The notes: generated by a model from the sequence alone, not told the origin. Counted from the stretch's first letter, positions 35,777 to 45,907 are shown. The stretch: DNA of 64,000 nucleotides from Filifactor alocis ATCC 35896 (GCF_000163895.2 NC_016630.1:1-64000), one strand, 5' to 3'. Made by a program: numbers and translations.

Positions 35777-36520
35777 ATGTCAAAAAAGTTGGAAATGGAA
35801 AAGTCAAAACATTTTTATATGCGTATCACAGGAGACTATGCCTTATGGGCGGATCCTGCAACAAAAGGCGGTGGTGAGAGAATCAGTTATCAAGTGCCGA
35901 CAGCACAGGCAATTCAAGGAATCTGTGATGCAGTTTATTTTAAACCGACAATTCGTAATGTTGTCGATGCAATCAAGGTCGTAAATCCGGTAAGATTTCA
36001 TAGTATGGGATACAGAGCATTGTATGGGGATTTATCTGCGGGTTTGAACTATGTCACGGTTCTGGAAAATGTAGAATATTTGGTGCAATATCACTTCGAA
36101 TGGAACTTGTATAGACAGGATCTTTCCCGGGACAGAATTATGAAAAAACATGAGACCATTACAGAACGAAGTTTAAGAAAAGGAGGAAGGAGAGATGTAT
36201 TTTTAGGTGCAAGAGAGTTTCTCGGTTATGTCGAGCAGATTACGGAACAAGAGTATCTGACGGAAAAAACCTTTTATTACGGAAGCGACTTTGATTTGGG
36301 CAATATCTTCCACTCTTTCATCTACTCAAATGATGAAACAGAACCTTTGAAATCACTTTTTACACATACAATCATGAGAGATGGAATCATTCAAATCAAA
36401 CCTCAGGAAGAATGTGAAATTACAAATATCCTTTCCTCTTATACCATCAAAGCACATAAAGGGGTAGTAAGTGTGGACGAGGAATTGAAAGAGTATGGGG
36501 AAGGCGGTGAGTCCATATGA
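35777..36520 (+). CDS. cas5c: Cas5c, pre-crRNA processing Cascade subunit (type I-C)
   Basis: 247 residues. In type I-C, Cas5c replaces Cas6 as the endonuclease that cuts pre-crRNA at the repeat stem; no cas6 gene is present here. RAMP-like start HFYMRITGDYALWADPATKGGG with ISYQVPTAQAIQGICDAVYF is typical, and REFLGYVEQI and a glycine-rich loop follow. The ATG at 35777 follows aaaggaggttatc; an in-frame open stretch upstream to 35483 overlaps the cas3 end and promoter and is not coding. Its last 4 bases overlap cas8c. Confidence 0.95.
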   Translation: MSKKLEMEKSKHFYMRITGDYALWADPATKGGGERISYQVPTAQAIQGICDAVYFKPTIRNVVDAIKVVNPVRFHSMGYRALYGDLSAGLNYVTVLENVEYLVQYHFEWNLYRQDLSRDRIMKKHETITERSLRKGGRRDVFLGAREFLGYVEQITEQEYLTEKTFYYGSDFDLGNIFHSFIYSNDETEPLKSLFTHTIMRDGIIQIKPQEECEITNILSSYTIKAHKGVVSVDEELKEYGEGGESI

Positions 36521-38439
36521 GCGTTTTGACCAATTTACTGAGATGTTATGAATACTCTGAAAAAGAAGGTTTGGTAGGAGAGTACAATGGCAATGACGCT
36601 GTTCTATTACCGCTGTATCATCAAAGCATAACATCGAAAAAAAATAATGTTTTGAAAGTAACTTTGGATGAAGAAGGACAATTATTAAATGCAGAGTTTG
36701 CTGTTGACGGTGAAGTGTATTTGTTTCCAATCACCGAAGATTCCGTTGCACGTTCAAGTGGTGTTGCTCCTCATCCTCTTGAAGATAAAATGCAGTATTG
36801 TATTTCAAAAATTGCGGATAAGAAGAAGATTGAAGCTTACCGGAAAGAATTTGATAATTTTTATGATTATGCTGAGCATCCGAAAGTAAAATTATTTTTG
36901 AATGCTGTTAAACTCTTTTTGTCGAATGAGAAGAACTATGCTCTGATATTATCCAAATTGCCACTTAAAGATATTGTGGAAACGGGAAAAGGAAAGATAA
37001 AATATACCAGTGAGAAGAATAAAAAAACAGAGTATGATTTCAAAGATACTTTTGTATGTTTTGAAGTAAGGTGTCATAACGGCAGCTATTTGAAAGTGAA
37101 TACTTTTTCTGAAATGCAAGAAGAATTTGTTAGCTATATTGATGATAGGTATGAACGAGAAGGAACCCTTAGTATTTGTAACATCAGCGGGACGAAAGAG
37201 ACCATTACAGAGAAACACAGAGGGTTGATGGGGACTGCTAAGGTAATTTCGGTCAGCAATAATAAAGAAACCTATTTCGGAAGATTTCATAATGGCAGCG
37301 ATATTATCAGAGTTGGCAGAAAGAGTTCAGAAAAGATTCATTTGATGCTGAAATTCTTGTTGGAGAATCGCAATAGTCATATCCATTTGGCAGATACATT
37401 ATTTTTGGTGAACTGGTTTTCGGGAGATATCAAAAATACCATGGCGTTTGATTTGACCGGCAGTGACATGGATGACGATATGGAAGAGGAAGGAAAAAAT
37501 CCTGTTTCAGAATCCAACAAAGAGATTAGCAGAGCATTTATAAGAGGGACAGGAAAGCTGAATCCGGAAGAACAGTATTATATAATGCTTGTAGATAAGT
37601 CAAGTAACGGTAGGATGTCTATCAGATACTATAAAGAAATGCCGAACTCCCAGTTGATTGAAAATCTTCAATCATGGCAGAAAAAATATATTTGGGAACA
37701 GTGGAAGCAAGCAAAAGAAACTTATGTTGAATATGTACCGAGTTTACATTATATTCTTTTGGCATCGTATGGAATTGAACGAAATAAAATATTGGTAATA
37801 GATGACGGAAAATTTAAGAAAGATCAATTTCAAAATTTGGTGACCGCTTTAGTGGAAGGCAAAAGCGTTCCGTCCAATATCAAAAATGCCTTGGCTCAAA
37901 ATATCAGAAACAGGCAAAAATACAGTGAAAAATGGAGATTTATGTTATTGGTAAGTTTGGCAATCCTTAGCGAAGGAAGAAAGGAGTATCAAGAAATGAG
38001 AGAAGAGAGTCATCAAACGAGATCGTATCTGTATGGACGACTTCTTGCTATTTATGAGGGATTGGAGGAGGCGGTTTTGCGCGATCAACAACGCAGTTCA
38101 CTCGCTTCATCAGACGATTCAAGCAAAAAATCGAAGATTAGAGCGACGAATGCATTAAGGTATTGGAATTCTTTTGTAAACAAGCCGGATACCACGATGA
38201 AAACATTGGAATTGGCTACAAAATACTGTGCAAGTTATATATTGTCTTCAAACAAACCGGATTATTTAGTTGGAGTTCTCATCAAGACAGAAAAAGCCAA
38301 AAGTGAGATTTTTGAACTTCTTGATACACAAGAAAACAGAAAATATAAAACTAATACACAGTTGGATAACGATTTTATTTTTGGATACTATGCTCAGAAA
38401 AAAGATTTGTATACAAAGAAGGAGAATGATGATGAATAA
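36517..38439 (+). CDS. cas8c: Cas8c (Csd1), large subunit of type I-C Cascade
   Basis: 640-residue large subunit involved in PAM recognition and Cas3 recruitment. Csd1-type sequence: MSVLTNLLRCYEYSEKEGL, then LPLYHQSITSKKNNVLKVTL in the N-terminus; a central region with AFIRGTGKLN; and a helical C-terminus. It overlaps cas5c by 4 bases and the cas7 start by 8, so translation is coupled. In type I-C, an internal start in cas8c can give Cas11c; the C-terminal helical part (about residue 500 on) could allow this, but I do not mark a start. Confidence 0.93.
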   Translation: MSVLTNLLRCYEYSEKEGLVGEYNGNDAVLLPLYHQSITSKKNNVLKVTLDEEGQLLNAEFAVDGEVYLFPITEDSVARSSGVAPHPLEDKMQYCISKIADKKKIEAYRKEFDNFYDYAEHPKVKLFLNAVKLFLSNEKNYALILSKLPLKDIVETGKGKIKYTSEKNKKTEYDFKDTFVCFEVRCHNGSYLKVNTFSEMQEEFVSYIDDRYEREGTLSICNISGTKETITEKHRGLMGTAKVISVSNNKETYFGRFHNGSDIIRVGRKSSEKIHLMLKFLLENRNSHIHLADTLFLVNWFSGDIKNTMAFDLTGSDMDDDMEEEGKNPVSESNKEISRAFIRGTGKLNPEEQYYIMLVDKSSNGRMSIRYYKEMPNSQLIENLQSWQKKYIWEQWKQAKETYVEYVPSLHYILLASYGIERNKILVIDDGKFKKDQFQNLVTALVEGKSVPSNIKNALAQNIRNRQKYSEKWRFMLLVSLAILSEGRKEYQEMREESHQTRSYLYGRLLAIYEGLEEAVLRDQQRSSLASSDDSSKKSKIRATNALRYWNSFVNKPDTTMKTLELATKYCASYILSSNKPDYLVGVLIKTEKAKSEIFELLDTQENRKYKTNTQLDNDFIFGYYAQKKDLYTKKENDDE

Positions 38440-39274
38440 GGTAGATTTTATAATGACTTTTACAGTACAAAATGCAAATGTCAACGGAGATCCTTTGTCA
38501 GGAAACAGACCGAGAATGGATTCAAACGGATTGGGAGAAGTATCGGATGTATGTTTGAAAAGAAAGATAAGAAATAGACTTCAAGATAACGGGAATGCAA
38601 TATTTGTTCAATCAAGAGAAAGAACAGAAGACGGATACACTTCTCTTGAAAAAAGATATGCAGCTCATTTTAAAAAAACGATGTCTGATGAAGAGGTTGA
38701 AAAAGGATTTCATGAAAAATGGATTGATGTGAGAGCCTTTGGGCAGGTAATTACTTATGATAAGCGTTCCATCGGTATCAGAGGGCCGATATCTATCGGA
38801 ATCGCAAAGTCTTTGGAGCCTATCACTATTGAGGATATGCAAATTACAAAAAGTGTGAATGGAATGGAACAAAAAAATCCGAATGATAGAGCACCTGACA
38901 CCTTGGGGATGAAACATTTTGTTGAATTCGGGACTTATGTCGTACATGGAGCTGTCAATTCCTATTTTGCTGAAAAAACAGGATTCAATGAAAAGGATTT
39001 GGAAGAGTTCAAAGCAGCACTGAAAACAATTTTTGTGAATGATGCATCTTCAGCAAGACCCGACGGTTCTATAGAAGTAAAACAAATCTTTTGGTTTGAA
39101 CATTCCTGCAAGGTTGGGGACGTGTCCAGCGCAAAGATAAAATCTCTATTAAAATGGGATAAAGAAGACAAAGAACATCGTTGCTATGAAGACTATCATA
39201 TTCATATTGATGAGAATGCATTGAAAGAATATGAAAAGCTGGGATTGAAACTGACAGTGATAGAAGGACTGTAA
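38432..39274 (+). CDS. cas7c: Cas7c (Csd2), Cascade backbone subunit (type I-C)
   Basis: 280 residues. Forms the crRNA-bound filament of Cascade. The N-terminal IMTFTVQNANVNGDPLSGNR and RMDSNGLGEVSDVCLKRKIR are hallmark Cas7c segments, followed by DVRAFGQV and SIGIRGPISIG. Three ATGs lie at 38426, 38429 and 38432; the last is 7 bases after ggag and gives the usual MNKVDF start. It overlaps the end of cas8c. cas4 starts 2 bases after its stop. Confidence 0.95.
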   Translation: MNKVDFIMTFTVQNANVNGDPLSGNRPRMDSNGLGEVSDVCLKRKIRNRLQDNGNAIFVQSRERTEDGYTSLEKRYAAHFKKTMSDEEVEKGFHEKWIDVRAFGQVITYDKRSIGIRGPISIGIAKSLEPITIEDMQITKSVNGMEQKNPNDRAPDTLGMKHFVEFGTYVVHGAVNSYFAEKTGFNEKDLEEFKAALKTIFVNDASSARPDGSIEVKQIFWFEHSCKVGDVSSAKIKSLLKWDKEDKEHRCYEDYHIHIDENALKEYEKLGLKLTVIEGL

Positions 39275-39276
39275 AC

Positions 39277-39930
39277 ATGTATAATGAAGATGATTATCTC
39301 ATGTTAAGTGGGATTCAGCATTACTATTTTTGTAAACGACAATGGGCACTGATTCATATTGAGCAACAGTGGGCTGAGAATCAAAGCACAATGGAAGGGA
39401 ACTATCTTCATGAAAAAGCGGATATGCCGTTTTTAAAAGAAAAACGAAGAGGTTTTTTGATGAGTCGTGCGGTTCCTGTGTCATCCAAAAGATTAGGACT
39501 TAGTGGAGTGATAGATGTGATAGAATTTCAAAAATCTGATCATGGGATAAAGCTAAATCGCCACAAGGGGACATGGTTTCCGGAGATTATTGAATATAAA
39601 CGAGGAAAAGAGAAACCGGATGAAAGAGACATCGTTCAGCTTTGTGCCCAAGTAATTTGTTTGGAAGAAAAATGGGACATAAAGATAGATAAGTCATACC
39701 TCTATTACTTTAAAACGAATAAACGGCTTGAAGTTTCAATAACAGATGAGCTTAGAAAAAAAGTGATTGAGATTTCAAATGATATGCATCATTTGTATCA
39801 TCAACAAAAGATTCCCCCGGCAGAATTTTTTAAAAATTGTCAATTATGTTCGTTATACGATATTTGTATGCCAAGGATTACAAAAAGGAAGGCATCGGTT
39901 GAACATTATTTATATGAGGATGAAACATGA
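39277..39930 (+). CDS. cas4: Cas4, CRISPR adaptation exonuclease
   Basis: 217 residues; RecB-like Fe-S nuclease that trims prespacers and checks the PAM with Cas1-Cas2. Starts with the typical HYYFCKRQWALIHIEQQW, contains VIDVIEF and PEIIEYKRGK (catalytic Asp, Glu and Lys region), and ends with a cysteine set CQLCSLYDICMPR that with the early Cys completes the [4Fe-4S] site. It overlaps cas1 by 4 bases. Confidence 0.95.
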   Translation: MYNEDDYLMLSGIQHYYFCKRQWALIHIEQQWAENQSTMEGNYLHEKADMPFLKEKRRGFLMSRAVPVSSKRLGLSGVIDVIEFQKSDHGIKLNRHKGTWFPEIIEYKRGKEKPDERDIVQLCAQVICLEEKWDIKIDKSYLYYFKTNKRLEVSITDELRKKVIEISNDMHHLYHQQKIPPAEFFKNCQLCSLYDICMPRITKRKASVEHYLYEDET

Positions 39931-40958
39931 AAAAATTACTGAATACGTTGTATGTAACAAAAGAACAAGCCTATTTATCAAAAGACGGTCAAAATGTTGT
40001 GATTACCGAAGATGGAGTACAAATCGGCAGATATCCGATTCATATTTTGAACGATATTATCTGCTTCAGCTATCTTGGAGTCAGTCCGGCTCTGATGAGG
40101 CTCTGTTCAGAAAATAATATAGGAATTTCCTTTTTAACACCACAAGGTCAGTTTTGTGGCAGAGTCATCGGAAAAGAAAACGGGAATGTTTTGCTAAGAA
40201 GAGAACAGTATCGAATGGCAGATTCTGAAACATCAGTAGGTTTTGTTCGAAATATTATTTATGCAAAAGGTTTGAACTCAAAACGAATTTTGAGAAGATG
40301 TCTTTTAGATCACAAAGATAAGGTAAATTCTAAAAAATTTGAAGAAAATATAGCAAAAATAGATGGCTGTCTTGCAAAAATAAAAGAATCTGACGAGAAA
40401 GATACCATCAGAGGCTATGAGGGAATCGTTGCAAAAACATATTTTGATTGTTTTGATGAGCTTATTTTACAACAAAAGTCAGACTTTTATTTTAACGAGA
40501 GAAGTAAAAGGCCTCCCGAAGACAATGTAAATTCTATGTTATCTTTGTTATATACTCTATTGGCACATGATGTCGGTTCTGCGCTTTCAGCAGTTGGTAT
40601 CGACAGTTACGTAGGATTTATGCATACGGACAGACCGGGACGCATGTCAATGGCACTTGATATGATGGAAGAATTAAGAGGCTTTATGGTCGATCGCACA
40701 GTTCTGACGATGATTAACTTAAAGATTGTGAAAGAAAATGATTTTGAGAAAAAAGAGAGCGGTGCAGTGTTAATCAAAGACTCCGGCAGGAAAAAAATAA
40801 TCGAATATTGGCAGAAGAGAAAGCAAACAGAAATCGTTCATCCGTACCTCAAAGAAAAAGTGAAGATTGGGTTATTGCCACATGTACAATCCATGTTGTT
40901 AAACAGATATATCAGAGGTGATCTTGAGTCATATCCGCCATTTATCATAAAGGAGTAG
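39927..40958 (+). CDS. cas1: Cas1, CRISPR integrase
   Basis: 343 residues; metal-dependent integrase. The catalytic region is seen in YEGIVAKTYFDCFDEL (Glu), GFMHTDRPGRMSMALDMMEE (His and Glu of the active site), and FYFNERSKRPPEDNVNSMLS, all typical of type I-C Cas1. Complete and in its normal position between cas4 and cas2, with a 4-base overlap with cas4 and 3 bases before cas2. Confidence 0.97.
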   Translation: MKKLLNTLYVTKEQAYLSKDGQNVVITEDGVQIGRYPIHILNDIICFSYLGVSPALMRLCSENNIGISFLTPQGQFCGRVIGKENGNVLLRREQYRMADSETSVGFVRNIIYAKGLNSKRILRRCLLDHKDKVNSKKFEENIAKIDGCLAKIKESDEKDTIRGYEGIVAKTYFDCFDELILQQKSDFYFNERSKRPPEDNVNSMLSLLYTLLAHDVGSALSAVGIDSYVGFMHTDRPGRMSMALDMMEELRGFMVDRTVLTMINLKIVKENDFEKKESGAVLIKDSGRKKIIEYWQKRKQTEIVHPYLKEKVKIGLLPHVQSMLLNRYIRGDLESYPPFIIKE

Positions 40959-40961
40959 CAA

Positions 40962-41255
40962 ATGTTAGTGATTATTGCTTATGATGTTGAAACTTCTACA
41001 CAAGAAGGAAGAACAAGGTTGAGAAAAGTTGCAAAACTTTGTGTGAATTATGGGCAAAGAGTCCAGAATTCAGTGTTTGAGTGTAGTGTTGATCCGGCAC
41101 AATTGGTCAAAATCAAACATCAACTTGAGAAAATGATTGATCCCGATTCAGATAATATAAGAATATATCATATGGGAAAAAATTGGGAAAGAAAGATAGA
41201 AACCTTAGGGAAAAGTGAATCCTATAATCCTGATAGCGGGGTTCTGTTTGTTTAG
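40962..41255 (+). CDS. cas2: Cas2, CRISPR adaptation protein
   Basis: 97 residues; ferredoxin-fold dimer that bridges Cas1 dimers. Starts MLVIIAYDVET with the conserved Asp, then LRKVAKLCVNYGQRVQNSVFEC and a basic YHMGKNWERK. Complete. The CRISPR leader begins after its stop at 41255. Confidence 0.97.
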   Translation: MLVIIAYDVETSTQEGRTRLRKVAKLCVNYGQRVQNSVFECSVDPAQLVKIKHQLEKMIDPDSDNIRIYHMGKNWERKIETLGKSESYNPDSGVLFV

Positions 41256-41421
41256 AATGCATCAGTGTAATGAATAAGATTATTTAGAGAACCTGTGTTA
41301 CACATTTTTTGATATAGGATTCAAGTAAAAAGTAATAGAAAAAGAGTTTTTTTTCACTATTGATTGAATCAAAATTGTTGTTAAAAATATATAGCCGTAA
41401 TAAATGATACAATATATTGCG
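41256..41421 (+). promoter_or_regulatory. CRISPR leader
   Basis: 166 AT-rich bases between cas2 and the first repeat. It should hold the array promoter and integration signals. A tacaat near 41409 is a candidate -10 box, but I see no good -35. The direction (leader before conserved repeats, drifted repeats at the far end) supports transcription on the + strand. Confidence 0.8.
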
Positions 41422-43821
41422 GTCGCGTCCCACAGGGGCGCGTGGATTGAAATATAACCTCACCGAATCCATCAATCAAAGAGGATTGGTCGCGTCCCAC
41501 AGGGGCGCGTGGATTGAAATGTTTGAATCTGCTATGAAAAGCCTAACTGATTGCAGTCGCGTCCCACAGGGGCGCGTGGATTGAAATTTTTTTACATTTT
41601 TTACATTTTACATATACTTTTTGTCGCGTCCCACAGGGGCGCGTGGATTGAAATCACCAATGCAACTCCTCGATGTTTAAGTCTATCCCGTAGTCGCGTC
41701 CCACAGGGGCGCGTGGATTGAAATAAATAAAATTGATACTCTAAAATCGCTTGAGATTGGGTCGCGTCCCACAGGGGCGCGTGGATTGAAATTTGAGACG
41801 ATTGAAAACCTAAACGGACAGCCTGCATGTCGCGTCCCACAGGGGCGCGTGGATTGAAATGTTTTCTGTTCCAGTAATCTTATATCCAAATTTCCGTCGC
41901 GTCCCACAGGGGCGCGTGGATTGAAATCAGATCAATCAGCTATTTTGACAAAATAGTATATGGGTCGCGTCCCACAGGGGCGCGTGGATTGAAATTTTTA
42001 TTGCACCTCTCTTCCAGTGTATCAAGTCTGTCGCGTCCCACAGGGGCGCGTGGATTGAAATCAATTTATGAATTCTATCGGGATTCGGAAAATCAAAGTC
42101 GCGTCCCACAGGGGCGCGTGGATTGAAATCGGTAATATTCAAAGAAACACCCTGAAATGTATGTCGCGTCCCACAGGGGCGCGTGGATTGAAATTTTATA
42201 TCTATCCTGATCGTCTACTCTCGAGTGGTCGCGTCCCACAGGGGCGCGTGGATTGAAATGTTCATAAATCACCTCTTAATATAAAATATGAGCAACGTCG
42301 CGTCCCACAGGGGCGCGTGGATTGAAATCTGTTAAAACAATTGATTCTTCAATATTTCCATCGGTCGCGTCCCACAGGGGCGCGTGGATTGAAATAATAA
42401 CATTGTCTTCGATATCCGCCAACGTAATATCGTCGCGTCCCACAGGGGCGCGTGGATTGAAATCAAATTGACCGTATCATTGCGGGATTTGGTGGAATTG
42501 TCGCGTCCCACAGGGGCGCGTGGATTGAAATTACCATAGAGTTCGGATACTGTGAGAGTGAGAGGTCGCGTCCCACAGGGGCGCGTGGATTGAAATTTTT
42601 AGCGGATAACATATTGACTTCTTCATACATCTGCCGTCGCGTCCCACAGGGGCGCGTGGATTGAAATTTACAATCATACTTGCGTTATCAGGCATATACG
42701 TCGCGTCCCACAGGGGCGCGTGGATTGAAATTTAATCATCGCTAAATTCCATAACTCTACTGTAGGTCGCGTCCCACAGGGGCGCGTGGATTGAAATCAT
42801 ACACCAAAAAGGTTTTGCCGTCTAAAATATATAGTCGCGTCCCACAGGGGCGCGTGGATTGAAATCGGAGTACTGTCCTGCTTTACCTGCTTGGCCTAAG
42901 TCGCGTCCCACAGGGGCGCGTGGATTGAAATGCTTATCAACAATCAAGAGGTGGACGAAGAGGTGGCGGTGGACGTCGCGTCCCACAGGGGCGCGTGGAT
43001 TGAAATAAATCCTCTCCGTTTCCCAGCAACTGAAAAAGCTTGTCGCGTCCCACAGGGGCGCGTGGATTGAAATTTTGCCTCTGCTAAAGTTACTGGCATA
43101 ATAAATCATCCGTCGCGTCCCACAGGGGCGCGTGGATTGAAATGTTGCGTCTTGCAAGTTCGTTGATAGCTTCCTCGTGTCGCGTCCCACAGGGGCGCGT
43201 GGATTGAAATACTTATTGCTGTTTTATCCATTGTGTCTGATTTTTGAGTCGCGTCCCACAGGGGCGCGTGGATTGAAATTGTTGATATGTCAGATGTCGG
43301 AAGTAATACAACAAAGTCGCGTCCCACAGGGGCGCGTGGATTGAAATAGCAAATTCTTAGCCGGAACGTATATTAATATGGCAACGTCGCGTCCCACAGG
43401 GGCGCGTGGATTGAAATGCAATACACCCATGAAAGTTTTGTTGCCGGAACGGTATGTCGCGTCCCATAGGGGCGCGTGGGTTGAAATTTTTTTACAAAAC
43501 GTATTAAATCTATCACTTTCGTCGCGTCCCATAGGGGCGCGTGGGTTGAAATATTTGTTTTTATGTCATTTGTAGTTTTAACATTAAGTCGCGTCCCACA
43601 GGGGCGCGTGGATTGAAATCGTTCGTGCAACGGCTAAAGGGTTTGCGGTCGGTGTCGCGTCCCACAGGGGCGCGTGGATTGAAATTTCTCTTACAATTTC
43701 CAGTTCAGATTTTGGAATTTGTCGCGTCCCACAGGGGCGCGTGGATTGAAATTTATGAAAGATAGAAAAAGGGGTTTTGAAAAAATGTGTCATGTCCCAT
43801 AGGGGCACGTGGATTTGAAAT
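41422..43821 (+). CRISPR. Type I-C CRISPR array, 36 repeats and 35 spacers
   Basis: Repeats are 32 bases, start gtcgcgtcccacaggggcgc and end with attgaaat. The repeat forms a hairpin of about 8 bp (positions 3-10 with 14-21, one G-U) and a 3' handle attgaaat, the classic I-C form. Repeat starts run from 41422 (41489, 41556, 41623, 41693, 41761, and so on) to 43721; a last degenerate copy covers 43789-43821. Spacers are 32-39 bases except spacer 23 (42932-42974), which is 43 bases. Repeats at 43456 and 43521 share two changes (C12T, A25G). No spacer appears twice. Confidence 0.98.
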
Positions 43822-43942
43822 ATCATTAACTATGATGTAAAATATTGTTTATGAATAAAAGCACAGGGAAGAAGATGAGATGTTTGGTTAGAATATGGTA
43901 TTTTTTGGGCCTACCTTCCAAAAAGAAAGAGAGTTGTGATTG

Positions 43943-44755
43943 ATGAGAAAAACAGAATTTCGATGTAATAAGTATTCGCCGGGCGTATTGTATATGATGG
44001 TAATAGTAGGAGTTGCAACGGGGCTGTTGCTTTTTTACGGATTTCTTGTTGTTTCGGGCATCAACAAAGGTCCGTACGATGGACCGATATACTTCCAAGA
44101 CAACCCAAGACATGCAATTTATTTGATATTCTCTTTGATTCCGATTGCGATGGGATTGCCGGCATGGATTGCCAAAAAATATTGGAGCAGTAAAGAGGAA
44201 GAAGGACAGCTTGAACTGTATGATGAGTATGCTGTGTTGTATTGGAAAAACAAAGAATTCAAAATTGAAAAGGGAGAATTACAGATAAAGATTCCGGAGC
44301 CACAAGCTATTTGGTATTCCACCTATCTATTGCAATTTCCGGGACACAGAATTGTATTGGTCAACTCCTTGAAAGAAGGCAAAGAAAAGAGAAGAGGGGC
44401 TTGTTCTTTGGATATTGCAATATCTGAACTTTCGCCTTACAAAAAATTAAAAAAAAGAAAGCAGAAAGACAGAGCTGTTTTCAATTTTCATGGAATCCGT
44501 ATTGTGTTTGGGATAACTACTCCTGCTGTCTTTGCGGATTCTCCTTACTATGTAGATTATCAAAATATCGTGACAATTCCAAATGCACCGTTTGTGACCT
44601 GTATGGTGAGAGAGAGAGCAAATCCTGTTCATGTTGTCGCAGATGTGCAAATAGACATCAAACTGTTGCAAGACGATAGCTTAGAGGAAAAGCACTTGAG
44701 CCGACAAGCAATTTTGAGAATGGTAGAACTGGACAAGCAGATTGAGATAGATTGA
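43943..44755 (+). CDS. Membrane protein of unknown function
   Basis: 270 residues; not recognised. Two membrane helices near the N-terminus (YMMVIVGVATGLLLFYGFLV and AIYLIFSLIPIAMGLPAWIA), then a soluble domain of about 190 residues with beta-type pattern (LELYDEYAVLYWKNKEFKIEKGEL) and a basic KKLKKRKQKDR patch. The first gene after the CRISPR array, on the same strand. ATG 43943 after a weak agagag; a TTG directly before is also possible. It heads a run of small genes with immunity-type families, but its own role is unknown. Confidence 0.7.
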   Translation: MRKTEFRCNKYSPGVLYMMVIVGVATGLLLFYGFLVVSGINKGPYDGPIYFQDNPRHAIYLIFSLIPIAMGLPAWIAKKYWSSKEEEGQLELYDEYAVLYWKNKEFKIEKGELQIKIPEPQAIWYSTYLLQFPGHRIVLVNSLKEGKEKRRGACSLDIAISELSPYKKLKKRKQKDRAVFNFHGIRIVFGITTPAVFADSPYYVDYQNIVTIPNAPFVTCMVRERANPVHVVADVQIDIKLLQDDSLEEKHLSRQAILRMVELDKQIEID

Positions 44756-44793
44756 ATAGGAAAATCATATTTGATTGCAAGGGATGATGCGCT

Positions 44794-45030
44794 ATGAGAA
44801 AAATAATGACAAAAGCAATTTGTATCAAGAATATCACAACATTCAGTTTTATGACACTCACATCTTTTCTTGTGTTAGGAGTCTTTGTTGTGAAATTGAT
44901 AGAAGATATTCAAAAAGGGAAAGAGCTTTTTATCCCGGGAGTAGCAGTTTTGTTTGCAGGAGCGATAGTTGTTATGGTATTCAGCATCATACAAATTGTA
45001 AAGCATATCAGGATGTTAACCAAACTTTAG
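44794..45030 (+). CDS. Small two-helix membrane protein, unknown
   Basis: 78 residues with two hydrophobic helices (FSFMTLTSFLVLGVFVVKLI and IPGVAVLFAGAIVVMVFSII) and basic ends. No family recognised. ATG 44794; an aaggga site lies about 12 bases upstream, slightly far. A frame in another phase at 44775 covers the same region but has no features and is rejected. Confidence 0.55.
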   Translation: MRKIMTKAICIKNITTFSFMTLTSFLVLGVFVVKLIEDIQKGKELFIPGVAVLFAGAIVVMVFSIIQIVKHIRMLTKL

Positions 45031-45169
45031 GATATGGAGTATGAGTTTGGTTTATATGACTTTGGCTTATAATGGTGTGGAATGATATAGTAAAACAGAA
45101 TCATATTCTGAAAGAAAGCTTGATAGGTTTTCTTTCAAGAACCTAACGATAGGAGAGAAGGAGAAAAGG

Positions 45170-45907
45170 ATGGAATTATCAAAAGAGTGGTTGGAACAAT
45201 ATGAACAAGTGAAAGATTTGTTGGTATCACCGGTGAATTTTTCCGAACTTTTTAAAAGTGATGAAGTAGAGGGAAAAAATCTTTTTTTGTTAAATATGGG
45301 TACGGTAAACTTTACGACAGATGAGATTTTGGCAAGAGATCCTCTTGTTTGGCTCAAAAGAGAAGAAGAGCCATACTTTACCAAAGTACCGATGGGAACA
45401 TATCCTCTTGAAACTTTAGTGGTAGAATTGGAAGAAGATCATTACAGATATATAGCCAGCAGAGTGAGATTCCATGAGAAGGATTCCGTTGTCTATCGTC
45501 AAGCATTGGAAGGTACTGAAAATTTGGAAGGTATCGACAGTGACAGTTTCTTCGGTTTCAATGTGGATGCAGGCCTTGCAACTATCGTTGATACCAACAC
45601 AAGAGATGCCTATTGTGATTTTGTGGACGCTTGGGAAAAAGAACATCCGGAAGGAAATATGTATGATGATTTTTTTGCAGAGGAATTTAGAAAAAGCTAT
45701 CTTGAGCATCCTGAATTTCAAAGAGACGGCGGAGACTGGATTAACTTTAAAATTCCAAATACAGAATATACTGTACCGATGATTCAATCAGGGTTTGGAG
45801 ACGGAAAGTATCCTGTCTATTTCGGTTATGATGAATCAGGAGAGCTCTGTGATGTGGTGATGGAATATATTTATGTTGGAGCTGAAGAAACAGACGAAGA
45901 AGAATAG
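45170..45907 (+). CDS. DUF4241 domain-containing protein
   Basis: 245 residues. Contains the DUF4241 pattern: MGTYPLETLVVELEEDHYRY, ASRVRFHEKDSVVYRQAL, and FFGFNVDAGLATIVD with the conserved VDAG. DUF4241 proteins recur in clusters of polymorphic-toxin immunity genes; no biochemical role is established that I know of. The acidic overall composition also fits an immunity protein. ATG 45170 follows agagaaggagaaaagg, a strong ribosome site. No toxin gene adjoins it. Confidence 0.8.
   Translation: MELSKEWLEQYEQVKDLLVSPVNFSELFKSDEVEGKNLFLLNMGTVNFTTDEILARDPLVWLKREEEPYFTKVPMGTYPLETLVVELEEDHYRYIASRVRFHEKDSVVYRQALEGTENLEGIDSDSFFGFNVDAGLATIVDTNTRDAYCDFVDAWEKEHPEGNMYDDFFAEEFRKSYLEHPEFQRDGGDWINFKIPNTEYTVPMIQSGFGDGKYPVYFGYDESGELCDVVMEYIYVGAEETDEEE

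Noticed and set aside
41601..43826. Several open frames on both strands with repeated FNPRAPVGRD or ISIHAPLWDAT peptides
   Set aside because: They are translations of CRISPR repeats and spacers, not genes.
44775..45044. 89-codon frame overlapping the 78-aa membrane protein
   Set aside because: The 44794 frame has two good membrane helices; this one has no sensible features.
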